From Sphagnum compactum (Eukaryota; Bryophyta; Sphagnopsida; Sphagnales): a DNA stretch of 64,000 nucleotides. Of this stretch, positions 47,841-58,840 are shown piece after piece. Under the pieces are notes generated by a model that was not told where the DNA came from, did not search any database, and saw only the letters and a program-made list of their open reading frames with translations. The stretch is taken from contig OZ234500.1 of NCBI GenBank assembly GCA_965153455.1, positions 310,001 through 374,000 of the forward strand. Reading direction: 5' to 3'. The position numbers were made by a program, and so were the translations under genes. How positions within the stretch are numbered: position 1 is the first letter of the stretch; each line of letters begins with the position of its first letter.

Positions 47841-49057
47841 ATGTCACAAGAGACGAAACCACCAACGCGAAATCGTGTCGACTTTCTGCTGCTATCCGCG
47901 GCTGCTTTGGTCGTGCTTTCTGCCGCTGTGCCCGTCGTGCTTCGCATGGCTACTAGCAATTCAACTGGAAACTCGTCCGAGCAGCCGAACGACTTCCGTT
48001 ACTACCAAATCTACGCTTCCGAAGACGGCACGACCCACTTCGGGAAATGGAAGATGACGGGTTTCGATCTTCAACCATACGGCTCTAAGCCGCAGTACGT
48101 GCGCTCGGACTTCGGCGGCGAGCCAACCAAGCTTGTCTTCACGGAACTGGCCGTGGGACTAGAGCAGCCTCTGCATAGCTGCCCCGCAGTGCAATTCGTG
48201 GTCACCCTTTCTGGATCCTGGTACGTGAAGAACTCCCATCTCCTATCACTCCAATATTCTTCACCCTTTCTGGATCCTGGTACGTGAAGAACTCCCATCT
48301 CCTATCACTCCAATATTCTTCACCCTTTCTGGATCCTGGTTCGTGAAGAACTCCCATCTCCTATCACTCCAATATTCTTCACCCTTTCTGGATCCTGGTA
48401 CGTGAAGAACTCCCATCTCCTATCACTCCAATATTCTTCACCCTTTCTGGATCCTGGTGCGTGAAGAACTCCCATCTCTATCACTCAAATATTCTTCACC
48501 TTTTCTGGATCCTGATATGTGAATAACTCCATCTCTATCCCTCATTCTTCAGACAAGAACATGCAAATTAGAGCAACAGAGAAAGGAAGCTACCTAGCTG
48601 TAAAGGCAGTGCTGAACTCTTAGTCACAATGTACAGATTGTTTGCCTCTCACAGCATCGACTGAAACCATCAATTTCTTGTCAGACATTGTAGCACATCT
48701 CTGTCAGGATTGCTCCTCAAAATTACCTACATTATTGAATCTAAGAAAGAACATCATCATACAAGTCTTTGGAATTCAAAGTCTCCTTGAAAATTTCTTC
48801 ACACTTCTTCAATCATCGTCATCATCAAAAATCATCCTTTCAGTTTTCTACTTGATGTGGACAGGTATGTGAAGACTACAGATGGAACCAAGTTTGCATT
48901 CAAGCCTGGAGATGTGTTGTTCCAAGACAATACAAAGAACTCCCCAGCAAACAAGCAGCCAGAACATTATTCAGGAGTCGTGGGGGATCAGCCCTGCCAG
49001 CAGATGATTGTGCAGCTGTCACGACCACCACAAGTTAATGAACCAAATCCATTCTGA
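47841..49057 (+). CDS. Membrane-anchored single-domain cupin protein
   Basis: Two exons, 47841-48220 and 48865-49057, join in frame to 190 residues. Residues 1-13 are polar and basic, 14-34 form one hydrophobic segment (signal anchor or uncleaved signal), then a short Ser/Asn linker and a cupin barrel. Cupin motif 1 appears as HSCPAVQFVVTLSGSW, with one His and Gln in the usual Glu place. Motif 2 appears as GDVLFQDNTKN...EHYSGVVG, with a single His. Fewer metal ligands than the classical two-His-plus-Glu set mean that enzymatic activity cannot be assumed. The style (GDVLFQDNT, then H and VVGD) resembles bacterial one-domain cupins of unknown function. The protein is probably a lumenal or membrane-facing small-molecule binder; its role is unknown. 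The intron starts inside a tandem array that repeats the donor site. Confidence 0.85.
48203..48550. repeat. 59-bp tandem array spanning the cupin splice donor
   Basis: Six head-to-tail units start at 48203, 48262, 48321, 48380, 48439 and 48497 (the last 58 bp off and diverged). Each contains the final 18 bases of exon 1 (CACCCTTTCTGGATCCTG) followed by a donor-like sequence: GTACGT in units 1, 2 and 4, GTTCGT in 3, GTGCGT in 5, and a lost GT (ATATGT) in 6. Only the first donor leaves the reading frame usable. Confidence 0.95.
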
Positions 49058-49652
49058 AGTTCTGCAGCACCTACCTGCAAGGGCCCAGGAGTCCAGCATC
49101 ACTGTCAAAAGTTCTGGCCATGGTGCAGCAGCAGCACAAAGGGTAGTCCCCGGAATCCATCATGGCTGCAAAAACTTCTGCCACTCTTTGCAAATAGAAC
49201 CTATTTTGCAATAATAAAAAAGTTTCAGTTACAATAGACGATGCCTGAATCACAGACTAGCAGTTATTAGTAAAGATATTACTTGTTGATACTCCAGGTG
49301 GCTTGCACCCCGCATGTAAGTATTGAAACTTTCCTGTAAAACAAAATTGCCATTTGACTTGAATTTGTTGCAGAATTTGCGTCTTGTACAACCACTTGTG
49401 GAACCATCATGGTCATCACAAATCAAGAGGAGCTTTCTTCCTGTTGAACTCAAATCATGTAATACAATTGGTAACCTGACTGCAAATGAGAAATCCAGAA
49501 CAAAATGAGGATTACAGAATTGACTTCTGTGAACAATAAATTACTCTAAAAACCGTACACTAGCTACGGTTGTGTTGTCTTTCAAAACCTCAAGGGAGGT
49601 AGGCAGCTGCAGAAGATGAGTTTAGCAATGGATTGCCATTACTGGCATCTGT
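49058..49652. other. Convergent intergenic region
   Basis: About 600 bp between the ends of the plus-strand cupin gene and the minus-strand kinase gene; it must hold both 3' untranslated regions. AATAAA-like words occur (for example near 49212-49218). No gene seen. Confidence 0.5.
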
Positions 49653-52600
49653 CTACTTGCGGCGATTTGTGCTTGCACTTTTTGCAGTCATCATGTTAAC
49701 CTCCCTCTGGTCTGCTGCCAGATAGTCTTTTCTTATGTCCCACAGAACTTCTGCTGCCTTTCTCATACTTGGCCGGTCTCCCTTTGTGGGTGCTGAACAA
49801 GCAAACGATAACTCTGCAATACGCTCCATGATGCCTATTGCTGCTGGTGTCTTCTCTAGCTTTGGATCCAGGGTATCCAGCACATTGCCCTCCACAAATT
49901 TATGGAATGCCTGTAAAAACACTCCAAGTCTCAGTCTCATGTGAATTCCTTTACTGGACAACATGGTGACTATTTTCCAAGTTTCCCAGCAGTCTGACTT
50001 TAAATGTGTTCATTCTAATATATTAATGCGCTTCATTATGTCATATTTTATATGTTTATGACTTTGCCAACAGATGTTGACAAGGAATAGCCAATCTTGG
50101 TCCGTGCTATCATCCTTCTTGCCCTGTTTAGACCACCTTTGATGCTACCCCTGAATACACTTCTCAGAGGATCAGACAGAGATTGTGCCTCACCCATCTG
50201 ACAGTGACACGCTCGTCGCTGGCTCGCTTCAGCTCTATGGGCCGCCTACCTGTGAAAATCTCTACTAGGAGAATGCCAAATGAGTAGACATCACTTTTGG
50301 TATTCAACTGATATGTGGTCAAATACTCTGGATCCAGGTAACCAGCAGTACCCTTCACTTGAGTGGAAACATGGGTGGCACCAGCATCAGTTGAGGGACC
50401 CACACGGGAGAACCCAAAATCAGCCACCTTTGCACGAAATGTTTCTGTCAGAAGAATATTGGATGACTTTACATCTCTATGTATGATTGGCCTATCTGCA
50501 CACACAAATCCCACACCCTTTGATTTCTTATTCCTCAGAAGGTGACATTTGTTGGCATCACTTGGATTTCAAGTGATGTGACCAGGTAAGGTCCACAGGG
50601 GCAGTCAAATCAGTTCTCATCTCACTCTTTATCACCCAGTAACACTCTAAGAATATGGAGTGAATTGACCTAAGGGCTAATAGTCAGTCAAACAGAAGCA
50701 AGCTTTACCAGCATAGAGATGTAAGTAGGTGAGAGCATGGGCGATGTCAATAGCAATATCCAGTCGTGTGCCCATATCAAGTACACCTCCAAAAGAGCCT
50801 GCATCACCAGGGTTTGTGAGCAAGAATGGACTATATCAGCTTTCAAAACTCCCTATGTAAACAAGCAGATAAACTAAACATTAAATTATCTCCTATTTTC
50901 CTGGTTTTGATCATGGAGAGAAAGTAAAAGAGAAACGAAAAAGGAAAGACTCAGAGAGGAGAAAAACAACACTGAATGAACTATGAGAATGTGGACTTTG
51001 AAAAGCTCTCCACTCAGGACTGATAAGCCCACAATTTGTTTTACATTACACAATTCCAGTTTGAGTCCCCAAGCAAACTCAAAATGCATGATGTAAATGT
51101 TTGACAGTCAAGAGTGGTTTACTGATTGCATTCATTAATGTGCACTGTTTGCTAACTGGATGACCACTATGATCTATGTTTTCTCCCTGCCTTTCCTGGT
51201 CCAGCACGTGGAAGGAGCCTCAAGAAATCTAATGGGGATGCATTTCACTACTGTTAGAAAGCAATGCAAACTGGGGCCTTGCTGTGTAAGATGTAGAGGC
51301 AAAACAAAACATTTAGATTTCAGGAAATGTGTCCAAATCCATATATATTTTATGTAAGGAGTGTACCGTCAAGGTGTTCACGAAGATTCCCATTTGGCAC
51401 ATACTCTTCCACTAGTATACGCTCATGGTTTTCTTCCAAGTAGCCTATTAGCTTCACCAGATTCAGGTGGTCCACCTGTGACAGCATGTCCACCTCTGTC
51501 CTGAACTCAACTGACAGCCTTTGCTCAAATGCATCCTGTTGATGTTTCCAAGACCATTTAGTTAACTTGGAAACTAGTGTTAGTTCCCTTGCATACCCAA
51601 GACTCCTCTACCACTTTTTTTGGTGATGAGAACACCAGAGAACACAATGATGCTCTTCCAGCAGTAAGCAATAAAGCATGCATCTCCCTGAAACCAAGAC
51701 TGCAGCTCTTCAACCTACTCTCAAAATTAAGCAGAGACAATGTGGAGGTTATTGCCTGAATGATGAAAGTTAGCAGAGGAAGAGTTTTCTCAGGACACCA
51801 GTCTGCATCATTTTGGGGTTTGGGGGTAAATTGCTTGGGATTTCTCTTCTTGAACCCAAAGCATATCAGTGGTTTTTGGGCAGGGGAGAAAAGTGTGGTC
51901 TAGGTCATCTAACCTTGCACCCTTCAATGGCTTTGGGAAGAATTCCAGGTGTTTAGAGGTATCCACTTAGAGGAGATAGGCATCATCATCCAGATAAACT
52001 ACCATTGGAACCTAAAGACTTGCAAAGCCCAATGGTGGAATCTGCTGATGGCTGGAGTAGATGGTTCATGGTGAAAGCATAATTACCTACCTGACAACTT
52101 TCCATCAATATGCACTTAAGCCCTCTTTCAGCATGGATCACTTCTCAGTCTTATCTCCTTCTCTGAGAAGTGTGACCCACTGGTTCTAGTGAATCTGTCT
52201 CTGTCCAAAGACAGTTACTTGGTGTGGCATTTACAATTTCCCAACACCTATCTGTTTCATACTCCATCCATTATTGAAATCTTTCCTGTATTTTTTTGCC
52301 TAGGGGTAAAAACCTGAGAGTTTTATTTCCTCTAGGTTGATAGACAAAAAGGTATACCTTTTTGGCTCGTTTGATTGCAACAATCCTACCATCCCGGAGC
52401 TTGCCTCGGTAAACCATACCAAACCCTCCTTGGCCAATCTTGTTAGAAACAGAAAAATTGGCAGTTCCTTTGCTTAGCTCAGCCATTGTGAATATCACTG
52501 CTCCCGTGGACTTTTGTTCTACACCACTGCTGTATGAAGAAGCTTGAAACCCCCTTGATGCTGCAGAACCTCCCTGAGAAGATGCTTCGGAATGCACTGT

Positions 52601-52859
52601 AACAGAAGATCAGAAGTTCAACAACAGTTTACAACAGACAAAGGCATTCTCAATTTCCAGAGAGCTGAAAACCAAGCATATAATGTTTTTAAAATCAAGC
52701 CTCTTCTTCACCACCTGCACTTGGATTGCTCTTAGTGTCATGTGAAGTGTGCATCCTAAAAGGCTTCAGCTTACCTGATACATTTTTGAAGTAGCTGGTG
52801 GAAGCACTCCCCTCATCTTCTGTACCACGCATGCATGGGCATACCAATGCACATCCCAT
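49653..52859 (-). CDS. CRCK: Calmodulin-binding receptor-like cytoplasmic kinase (CRCK type)
   Basis: Six exons join in frame to 380 residues: 52859-52775, 52596-52358, 51535-51367, 50798-50709, 50495-50194, 49910-49653, all GT-AG. The start is well fixed: an in-frame TAA lies 24 bases upstream with no acceptor AG between. The N terminus MGCALVCPC has Gly2 and a Cys cluster suited to N-myristoylation and palmitoylation; there is no membrane segment. A Ser-rich linker precedes a full kinase: [42 protein letters not shown] (RD type), [41 protein letters not shown]. These blocks and the C-terminal RPSM...[10 protein letters not shown] closely follow Arabidopsis CRCK1/2/3, which bind calmodulin and act in calcium-linked stress and immune signalling. 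A plasma-membrane-tethered signalling kinase is the likely role. 5' untranslated exons may lie farther right. Confidence 0.92.
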
Positions 52860-54060
52860 TGGTAAAGTGCGTCCAATGTGTTACATCAATCCCTGTTCCT
52901 CGTCCCTTTGCCAGATGTCAAAGATGATGCACTCTTCTCCCAGTGTGGAATATATAATTGCAAAATCATTCCAGAGGTTGAGATGTCAAGACTGCTTTCC
53001 ATTCAGCTCATACCAGAATCCAAAGATGTTTCTCCTTGAGCTCACACCTGCCAACATGGAAAATGTGATGATGAATAATACTCTGTCATCTGTCTTCAAT
53101 CAAAGACCAGCGTGTATCTGCATTCTCATGTTTGTAGGTAACCTGCACAATAACATCACAGTAACCTGCTGTCCTATAAGATACACTACAGGATTCTACA
53201 AGACCTGACGACACTGAGCCTGCTCATGTCATGTAAGATACACTACAGGATGCTACAAAAACTGATCACATTGAAGACTACATGAACTAGCATATCTCAA
53301 ACTCAAACTAAATGTTGATCTTGAGAAGAAGACAACTACAGAGAGACCACCAGTAGACATTCAGGTGAGCTCTTTTAGTAGCCAAATGTTTCGAAACACA
53401 ATGTCTTCTCTCATTGTACATCACCATAGCCTAACGAGTTTGGCTTGTGTTATGTAATCTAGAGGAAAGAAGAAATCTAGAGCTAAGATTGCAGCATTTG
53501 ACGAGGAGAAATAGCGAGTTGCAATACGCTTCTCACAAAAGCCAAGATCAATGTTACGACGCAAATACTAAACCCCCGACATAAACTAAAGGCGTCGGTA
53601 ACGTTCTCCGCGGCTACCAAAACAAAACCAAAAAAAAAAAAAAGACGAAAAGAAAATCCAGACTGAAAAATCTGATCATTCCTACCCGTTCTCATGGCAC
53701 ACGGAACCTCGAACAGTGCTAGATTCCACCATGCCGCATACCGCTCGCCGGCATTCTCGCACTCCCGAGCACAACCACCGCTAACTCCGTCCAAAAAAGA
53801 CAACAAAAAAAAAACACTCCTCAGAACCGCACGAAGGTGCAGACAGGCGCATGGAGTAGTCACTCCAGCAAACCTGAAAAGGCACGGCAACGGCTTCAGA
53901 TCTGGCCCGGATTCGCTTGCGCGAGCGCCATACAGCTTGCAAGTCGCGAAGGGCGGGCGCCACTGCAACAAGCGAAGAAGACGGAAAACGAAGGTGTAGA
54001 AGAACAAGTATGAGACACCCCCCGGTTTTTACTTTTTTTACTTTTTTTACTTTCACCGCA
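52860..54060 (-). promoter_or_regulatory. Upstream region of the CRCK-type kinase
   Basis: 53690-54000 is notably GC-richer than its surroundings, with many CpG sites. It is a candidate for the first (untranslated) exon and promoter of the minus-strand kinase. A minus-strand open frame at 53483-54007 has no ATG start, no motif and a composition typical of chance, so no protein is called. Confidence 0.35.
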
Positions 54061-54815
54061 CTCTGGTTTTCACCAAATGTTTTACCTACCCTTGCATTTC
54101 CATTTTTTATTTATTTTTCGAATCCTACGAAAATATAAAGTCTTTGGAACAGGTCCAGGGCCCTCGATATTTTTAGTTTTTTTAATTCGAAAATTTCGCA
54201 AAAACGCGAATTTGTTTTTTCAGAAAACGAGAAAAAAAACACACGACACATTCGAGATTTTTGACCAATTTTCTTCGCCATTTTTGAAATAAAAATAATT
54301 ACATTAGCCACATCTAGACTTAAGCACTTCCTAGGTCGCCACTTGTAACAGTACCCTTTTTTTTCAAGTGCTACAGCAAACACATAGTCAGTCGCCATTT
54401 AATGCTAATTAATGCAGGGGATCCTCGCCAGTGGACCTATTTTAGAATTTTTTTTTTTTAAAAAAAAACCCTGGACTCCAGGCCTGTTTTTTTTTCCTTC
54501 AATTTTGTGAGGTAGGTAGGTTGGCGATCATCCACAAGAAGACTTAGCCAATTTTGGCTACAGGTCAGAGAGGACATTAGGAAAAAAAAATTAGGATTCC
54601 TCCTATGGCATTGGCGATGTGCTAGAAGTTTCTGCCTAAATACGACGATTTTCAGTTTTTTTTTCCTCAAAATATGGCGAATTCAGGACCCTTTTTTTTT
54701 TCCCAAAAACATTCTTTGTAGGATTTGCACTGCCTTTATTTTGGTCACAATATTCTTGTATTGTTAAATTGTTTTAAAGATTTTCTACAAGTGCAATAAA
54801 GGGATTTGTTGCTCG
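54061..54815. other. Intergenic, no gene seen
   Basis: Low-complexity sequence with many A/T runs and a TAGG tract near 54511. No supported gene. Confidence 0.5.
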
Positions 54816-54829
54816 GTTTGATGTTTGCC

Positions 54830-54935
54830 TTCGATGAGGTGGTGGGGTGGGATCCAAGCCCATCTCCTTGCACAACTTGCTTTGTGAGGTGGTGGGATCC
54901 GAGCCCATCTAGATCCTTGCACAACTTGCTTTGTG
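54830..54935. repeat. ~55-bp tandem duplication
   Basis: GAGGTGGTGGG(G)TGGGATCC, AGCCCATCT and CCTTGCACAACTTGCTTTGT occur twice head to tail. Confidence 0.85.
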
Positions 54936-55150
54936 CTACTGGTGATGGGTTTAGGTCTTGGGTTTTGTGTTTTCTCCTCTTAGGGCTCCCTCATTGTGTG
55001 TTCTGCACTTTCGGGTGTGATCTTTTGTTTGAACTTGGGTCCTATCTTTTTTCTTTTTTTTTCTCTTGTTCCCTTGCTGGGTGTTTTTCCATTCTTTATT
55101 TAATGATAATTTCGCAACATTGTTTTCTCAATGAACTTTTAATTTCAATA

Positions 55151-55186
55151 CTAGTCTGAATCCCGTGCCTAATGCACAGGTGTGTG
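55151..55186 (-). mobile_element. Helitron-like 3' terminus (minus strand)
   Basis: On the minus strand a short hairpin (stem CCTGTGC/GCACGGG) is followed after 7 bases by CTAG and then host T. This is the layout of a plant Helitron 3' end (hairpin, CTRR, insertion before T). The matching 5' end to the right was not found. Confidence 0.5.
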
Positions 55187-55776
55187 TGCATTTGACAGTA
55201 CATATTACAAAATTACAATTACAAACAACATTTTCAAAACCTCTTTATATACGACATTTCGCATGTATTTATCGAAACCCTAGTCGTTGAAAATCTTGAT
55301 GTTTGCACTACTTGTGACGGGTGAACCCAGCACCCACACTGGTAAAAGCCCTGAAATTTTTTAGGATGCTTCTTACCCTGGTAAATATGACATCCTTAAT
55401 ACTGAATAAGTACCCCAGTTTATATGGTGACGAACAGTTTTGGAAATAGAAATTTCATGCAGCCAATGGGAAGGCTCAACGTGCATTTGACAGTACATAT
55501 TACAAAATTACAATTACAAACTACATTTTCAAAACCTTTTTATATAAGACATTCCGCATGTATCTATCAAGACCTTCGTCGTTGAAAATCTTGATGTTTG
55601 CACTACTTGTGAAGGGTGAACCGGCACCGACACTGGTAAAAACCCTAAAATTTTTTAGGATGCTTCTAACCCTGGCAAATATGGCATCCTTAATACTGAA
55701 TAAGTACCCCTAGTTTATATGGTGACGAACAGTTTTAGAAATAGAAAATTTCATGCAGCCAATGGGAAGGCTCAAC
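55186..55776. repeat. 295-bp tandem duplication
   Basis: Two copies, starting GTGCATTTGACAGTACATAT at 55186 and 55481, are about 95% alike throughout and both end at GGAAGGCTCAAC. This makes it one of the youngest tandem duplications in the window. It adjoins the Helitron-like terminus at 55151. Confidence 0.95.
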
Positions 55777-56195
55777 ATGCACTCAAAAAGCTCAAATTTT
55801 TTAAGTTTTGGGTTGGGGGGGAAAGATTTTTTTTTTTTCATTTTTCCTTTGTTCCCAACATGTTCCTTTCAAGTTCCCAATGGGTTCCCTAAGGGTGTTC
55901 TCAATAGCACCTCCCTTTAATTCCATAGCATGGACTAGGGAGGGCACAACATTTTTATCCCAGGTTGAAGGAGGCGTTTTTGGCTCAGGAGGTGGTGCTC
56001 TTCTGTCTAGGCTCTCCTGTCTAGGCAGGTTTGCATGAGTCCTAGTTAGCCTGCCAAGAAAATACTTTCTAAAATGGGAGTTAACTTACATTTGAACACA
56101 CTGGCCCTTCTCTTTTGGTGGTTTTCTTTTCTGATTGTCACATATATAAGCTAAAATGATGTGTCACGTGGAAGCCCCTATGCTTCTATTTTAAA
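55777..56195. other. Intergenic, possibly interior of a transposon
   Basis: Lies between the 295-bp duplication and the 55-bp minisatellite. An open frame at 55808-56038 has no motif. No element boundary was identified. Confidence 0.4.
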
Positions 56196-56521
56196 TAGAG
56201 GGGATGACATAGCTGCATCCGTCCGGATGGATGACGAGACAAATTTTAAATAGTGAGGATGACATCACTGCATCCGTCTGGATGGATGACGGGACAAATT
56301 TTAAATAGTGGGGATGACATAATTGCATCCATCCGGATGGATGACAGGACAGATTTTAAATAGTGGGGATGACATAATTGCATCCGTCCAGATGGATGAC
56401 GAGACAAATTTTAAATAGTGAGGATGACATAGCTGCATCCGTCCGGATGGATGACGGGACAGATTTTAAATAGTGGGGATGACATAACTGCATCCGTCCG
56501 GATGGATGACGGGACAGACGG
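56196..56521. repeat. 55-bp minisatellite, 6 units, with palindromic core
   Basis: Units start at 56196, 56251, 56306, 56361, 56416 and 56471, with an exact 55-bp period. Each carries the near-palindrome CATCCGTCCGGATGGATG inside GATGACAT...GACAAATTTTAAATAG. Units differ by only a few transitions. Confidence 0.95.
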
Positions 56522-56555
56522 ATTCAGGGGAAGGTTCACGACGTCCTTTACTATA

Positions 56556-57090
56556 TCTTATATATAAAGTACCTTGTGCGTCCGTGCGTCCGTCTGTGAC
56601 CACTGGACGCAGAGAAAAGTGACTGGACGCAGAGAAAAGTGACGTATATAACTGGACGCAGACTGTCTGTGTGTCTAGGTCCTGAAACCCAGATCTCAAC
56701 TGTCCGTCCGTCGAGGTCCTGAAACCCAGATCAGGACCCGCCTGTCCGTCCGTCTGGTCGAGGTCCTGAAACCTGCCTGGCTCCTCTTTTCCGGGTTTTG
56801 TGAAACCCGGCAGTTCTGTGCACGAAAACCCGGCAGCTCTGTGATTACGTTTTTAGTTCCGTGCAATGAGCTCAGAGTTCGAGATGGGTGGTTATGAGGA
56901 TGAGATATCATGTATTTGTAGTTCCGTCCAATTAGGAGGAATGATTTGTGGATGAAATATTAAAGATTTTGTAGTTTTGTATTTATGTATTCGTAAGTTG
57001 CGTCCAATTAGGAGTTCTTTGGGGTCTCCTTTGGACTCCCAGTTTTTTCCCAGTGCCGTGTCGTGCCTTGCAGGCACGGGAGCCCACTAG
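56556..57090 (+). mobile_element. Short non-autonomous Helitron-like element (535 bp)
   Basis: The left end is host A then TCTTATATATAAAG, a typical plant Helitron 5' start (TC followed by AT-rich text and AAAG). The right end holds a hairpin CGTGCCT-TGC-AGGCACG, an 8-base spacer ending in CACTAG, and host T. Inside are short repeats (GTCCGTCCGTC; GACTGGACGCAGAGAAAAGT twice; AGGTCCTGAAACC three times) and no protein. Helitrons insert between A and T with no target duplication, as seen here. Confidence 0.65.
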
Positions 57091-58840
57091 TATAATAATA
57101 TGCAATGAATTCTTTCACTAGGCAGAAGAAGAGCATAAAATTTTGTTCTCTTTCTTTTCTGTTCCAAAGCACACTTGGGAGTGACGGAGGGTAAGATAAC
57201 AACCACTCTAGGGTTTCCAGGGCATCACCAAACTCTCCACAAGTTGAATTCATGGTGGGTTTTCTAAAACAATCCGCAAAGAACCATAATTCAGGCTTGG
57301 TTCTTCGACCGATTTTCTTATTTTTGTGAGAACCGCAATTCCACATCAAAACCAATTCTTTGATTTGTTGAGCATTGCCATCTTGGGTCTGCCCACGGGG
57401 TTCATTCTTTGAAAAAAAGAGAACCACACCACACTGGTTGTTACCATCATCACGTGAGTTCTTTCTTTGAAAAACAGAGAACCACACCTCACTGGTTGTT
57501 ACTATCATCATGTGTTCTCGCTCTTTGTCATAACTTGTTTGACTTCGTCTTGAGACTCAAGATGTTCATTCTTTGTTCATTACAACAATGGTAATTGCAA
57601 TCCCAACAACAGCTATCACCTTGTAGACATTCTCTCCACGGACTGTAGTAGCATGCGAAGCATGGAACCTTTCCTACAACTTTCCCCTTTACTTTCTTTT
57701 TATTTTGGTCTATAACTTAACTGTCTCTTGCGGTCCTCATTTTGGTTCGGAGTGTGTGTACCTCAGGTGCACAATACAAAACGCTTCAAGGCACTTTGAT
57801 TATTCCAAGTCCCTTCATTCAGACAGGAGTTTTGGATCCTCAAGCTCACTGCAAAGCCTTCCCAGAAAACTTTTTTGTCAGACCTCAAGGTTTTGGATGT
57901 TCATGCTCAATGCAAGCATTGTGCTTCTTCTGAATTGACATCTACTTTTTTTGCTTGTTACTTTGTTTTCCAATTAATAGGACAAAGAGGGACATCATCT
58001 CAAATGGATACAAAACCCACTCACAATAAGATGCTCTGACTGGGGATACTCTGCCATATGGTTGTTGCAGCCTACACCAAAGTATAGTTGGGTACCACTG
58101 CAGTAGCTATGCCCACATGTCTCAGATGGATGAGAACCCATCATAAAGTGCCTGGAGTATTAAACACTATCAAAGAGTCAAAGGTGACAGTCTGATAAAG
58201 TATCCCATGCCTCCCCAAGTACCTCCTGACAAGTACCTGCAAGAACTTCTAAAATTTGCTTTTATTGCCACAAGTTATCTGCAGCTATCAAATAGTTTAT
58301 TAATCTGCAGGTCAACACATAATTAGTGCCTTACAAAATAGAGACATTTCAGAATTTCACCGAAAAGTCTTTTCTCCTTTCTTCCAGATTATGATATACA
58401 TGCCAAATTGTGGAATTAACATGTCTCAGACATCAGAACAGACTTCAGTTCGTTTACATAATGCCTCACCTATTCCTGCTTGTTGCCCATGTGAAACCTC
58501 TTATTTCTGCTGGCAACCCCAATTGCCATTCAGATAGTCTCTGCAAAAAAGTACTCAAGCCTGCTGTGAAGAGTTCTGGTCCTCTAGCTACTTCTAAAGC
58601 CTCCTGCATTCCTTACAGGGACTTTTTCTCAGATCTATGACCTGATGGGGGCTTTGCACAAAGGGTTTTCCTTCATTTTCAGCTATGTTTTCTTGTGCTC
58701 AAGTTCAATTGTTGCAACAAAACAGCCTATGAGATTGATTGAGATTGCATCACAATCAACCACTTAGCGTTGTCATGACATGGGTCCTCCCATTTCCAAG
58801 GACTCTACACTGCTGTGGCAATGGAAGGGCCAGACAGATC
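57091..58840. other. Intergenic, no gene seen
   Basis: Contains a ~64-bp tandem duplication near 57410-57525 (GAGAACCACACC(A/T)CACTGGTTG twice). It presumably also holds the 3' untranslated region of the WDR53-like gene to the right. Confidence 0.5.

Noticed and set aside
48203-48550. Possible extra cupin exons from the repeated exon tail
   Set aside because: The repeats include no acceptor site and shift the frame; they are best read as duplicated donor junctions within the intron.
53483-54007. 174-codon minus-strand frame upstream of the CRCK-type kinase
   Set aside because: Starts from TTG, and its hydrophobic stretches look like translated GC/AT-rich tracts. An in-frame stop just before the kinase ATG prevents joining to the kinase without an unseen splice.
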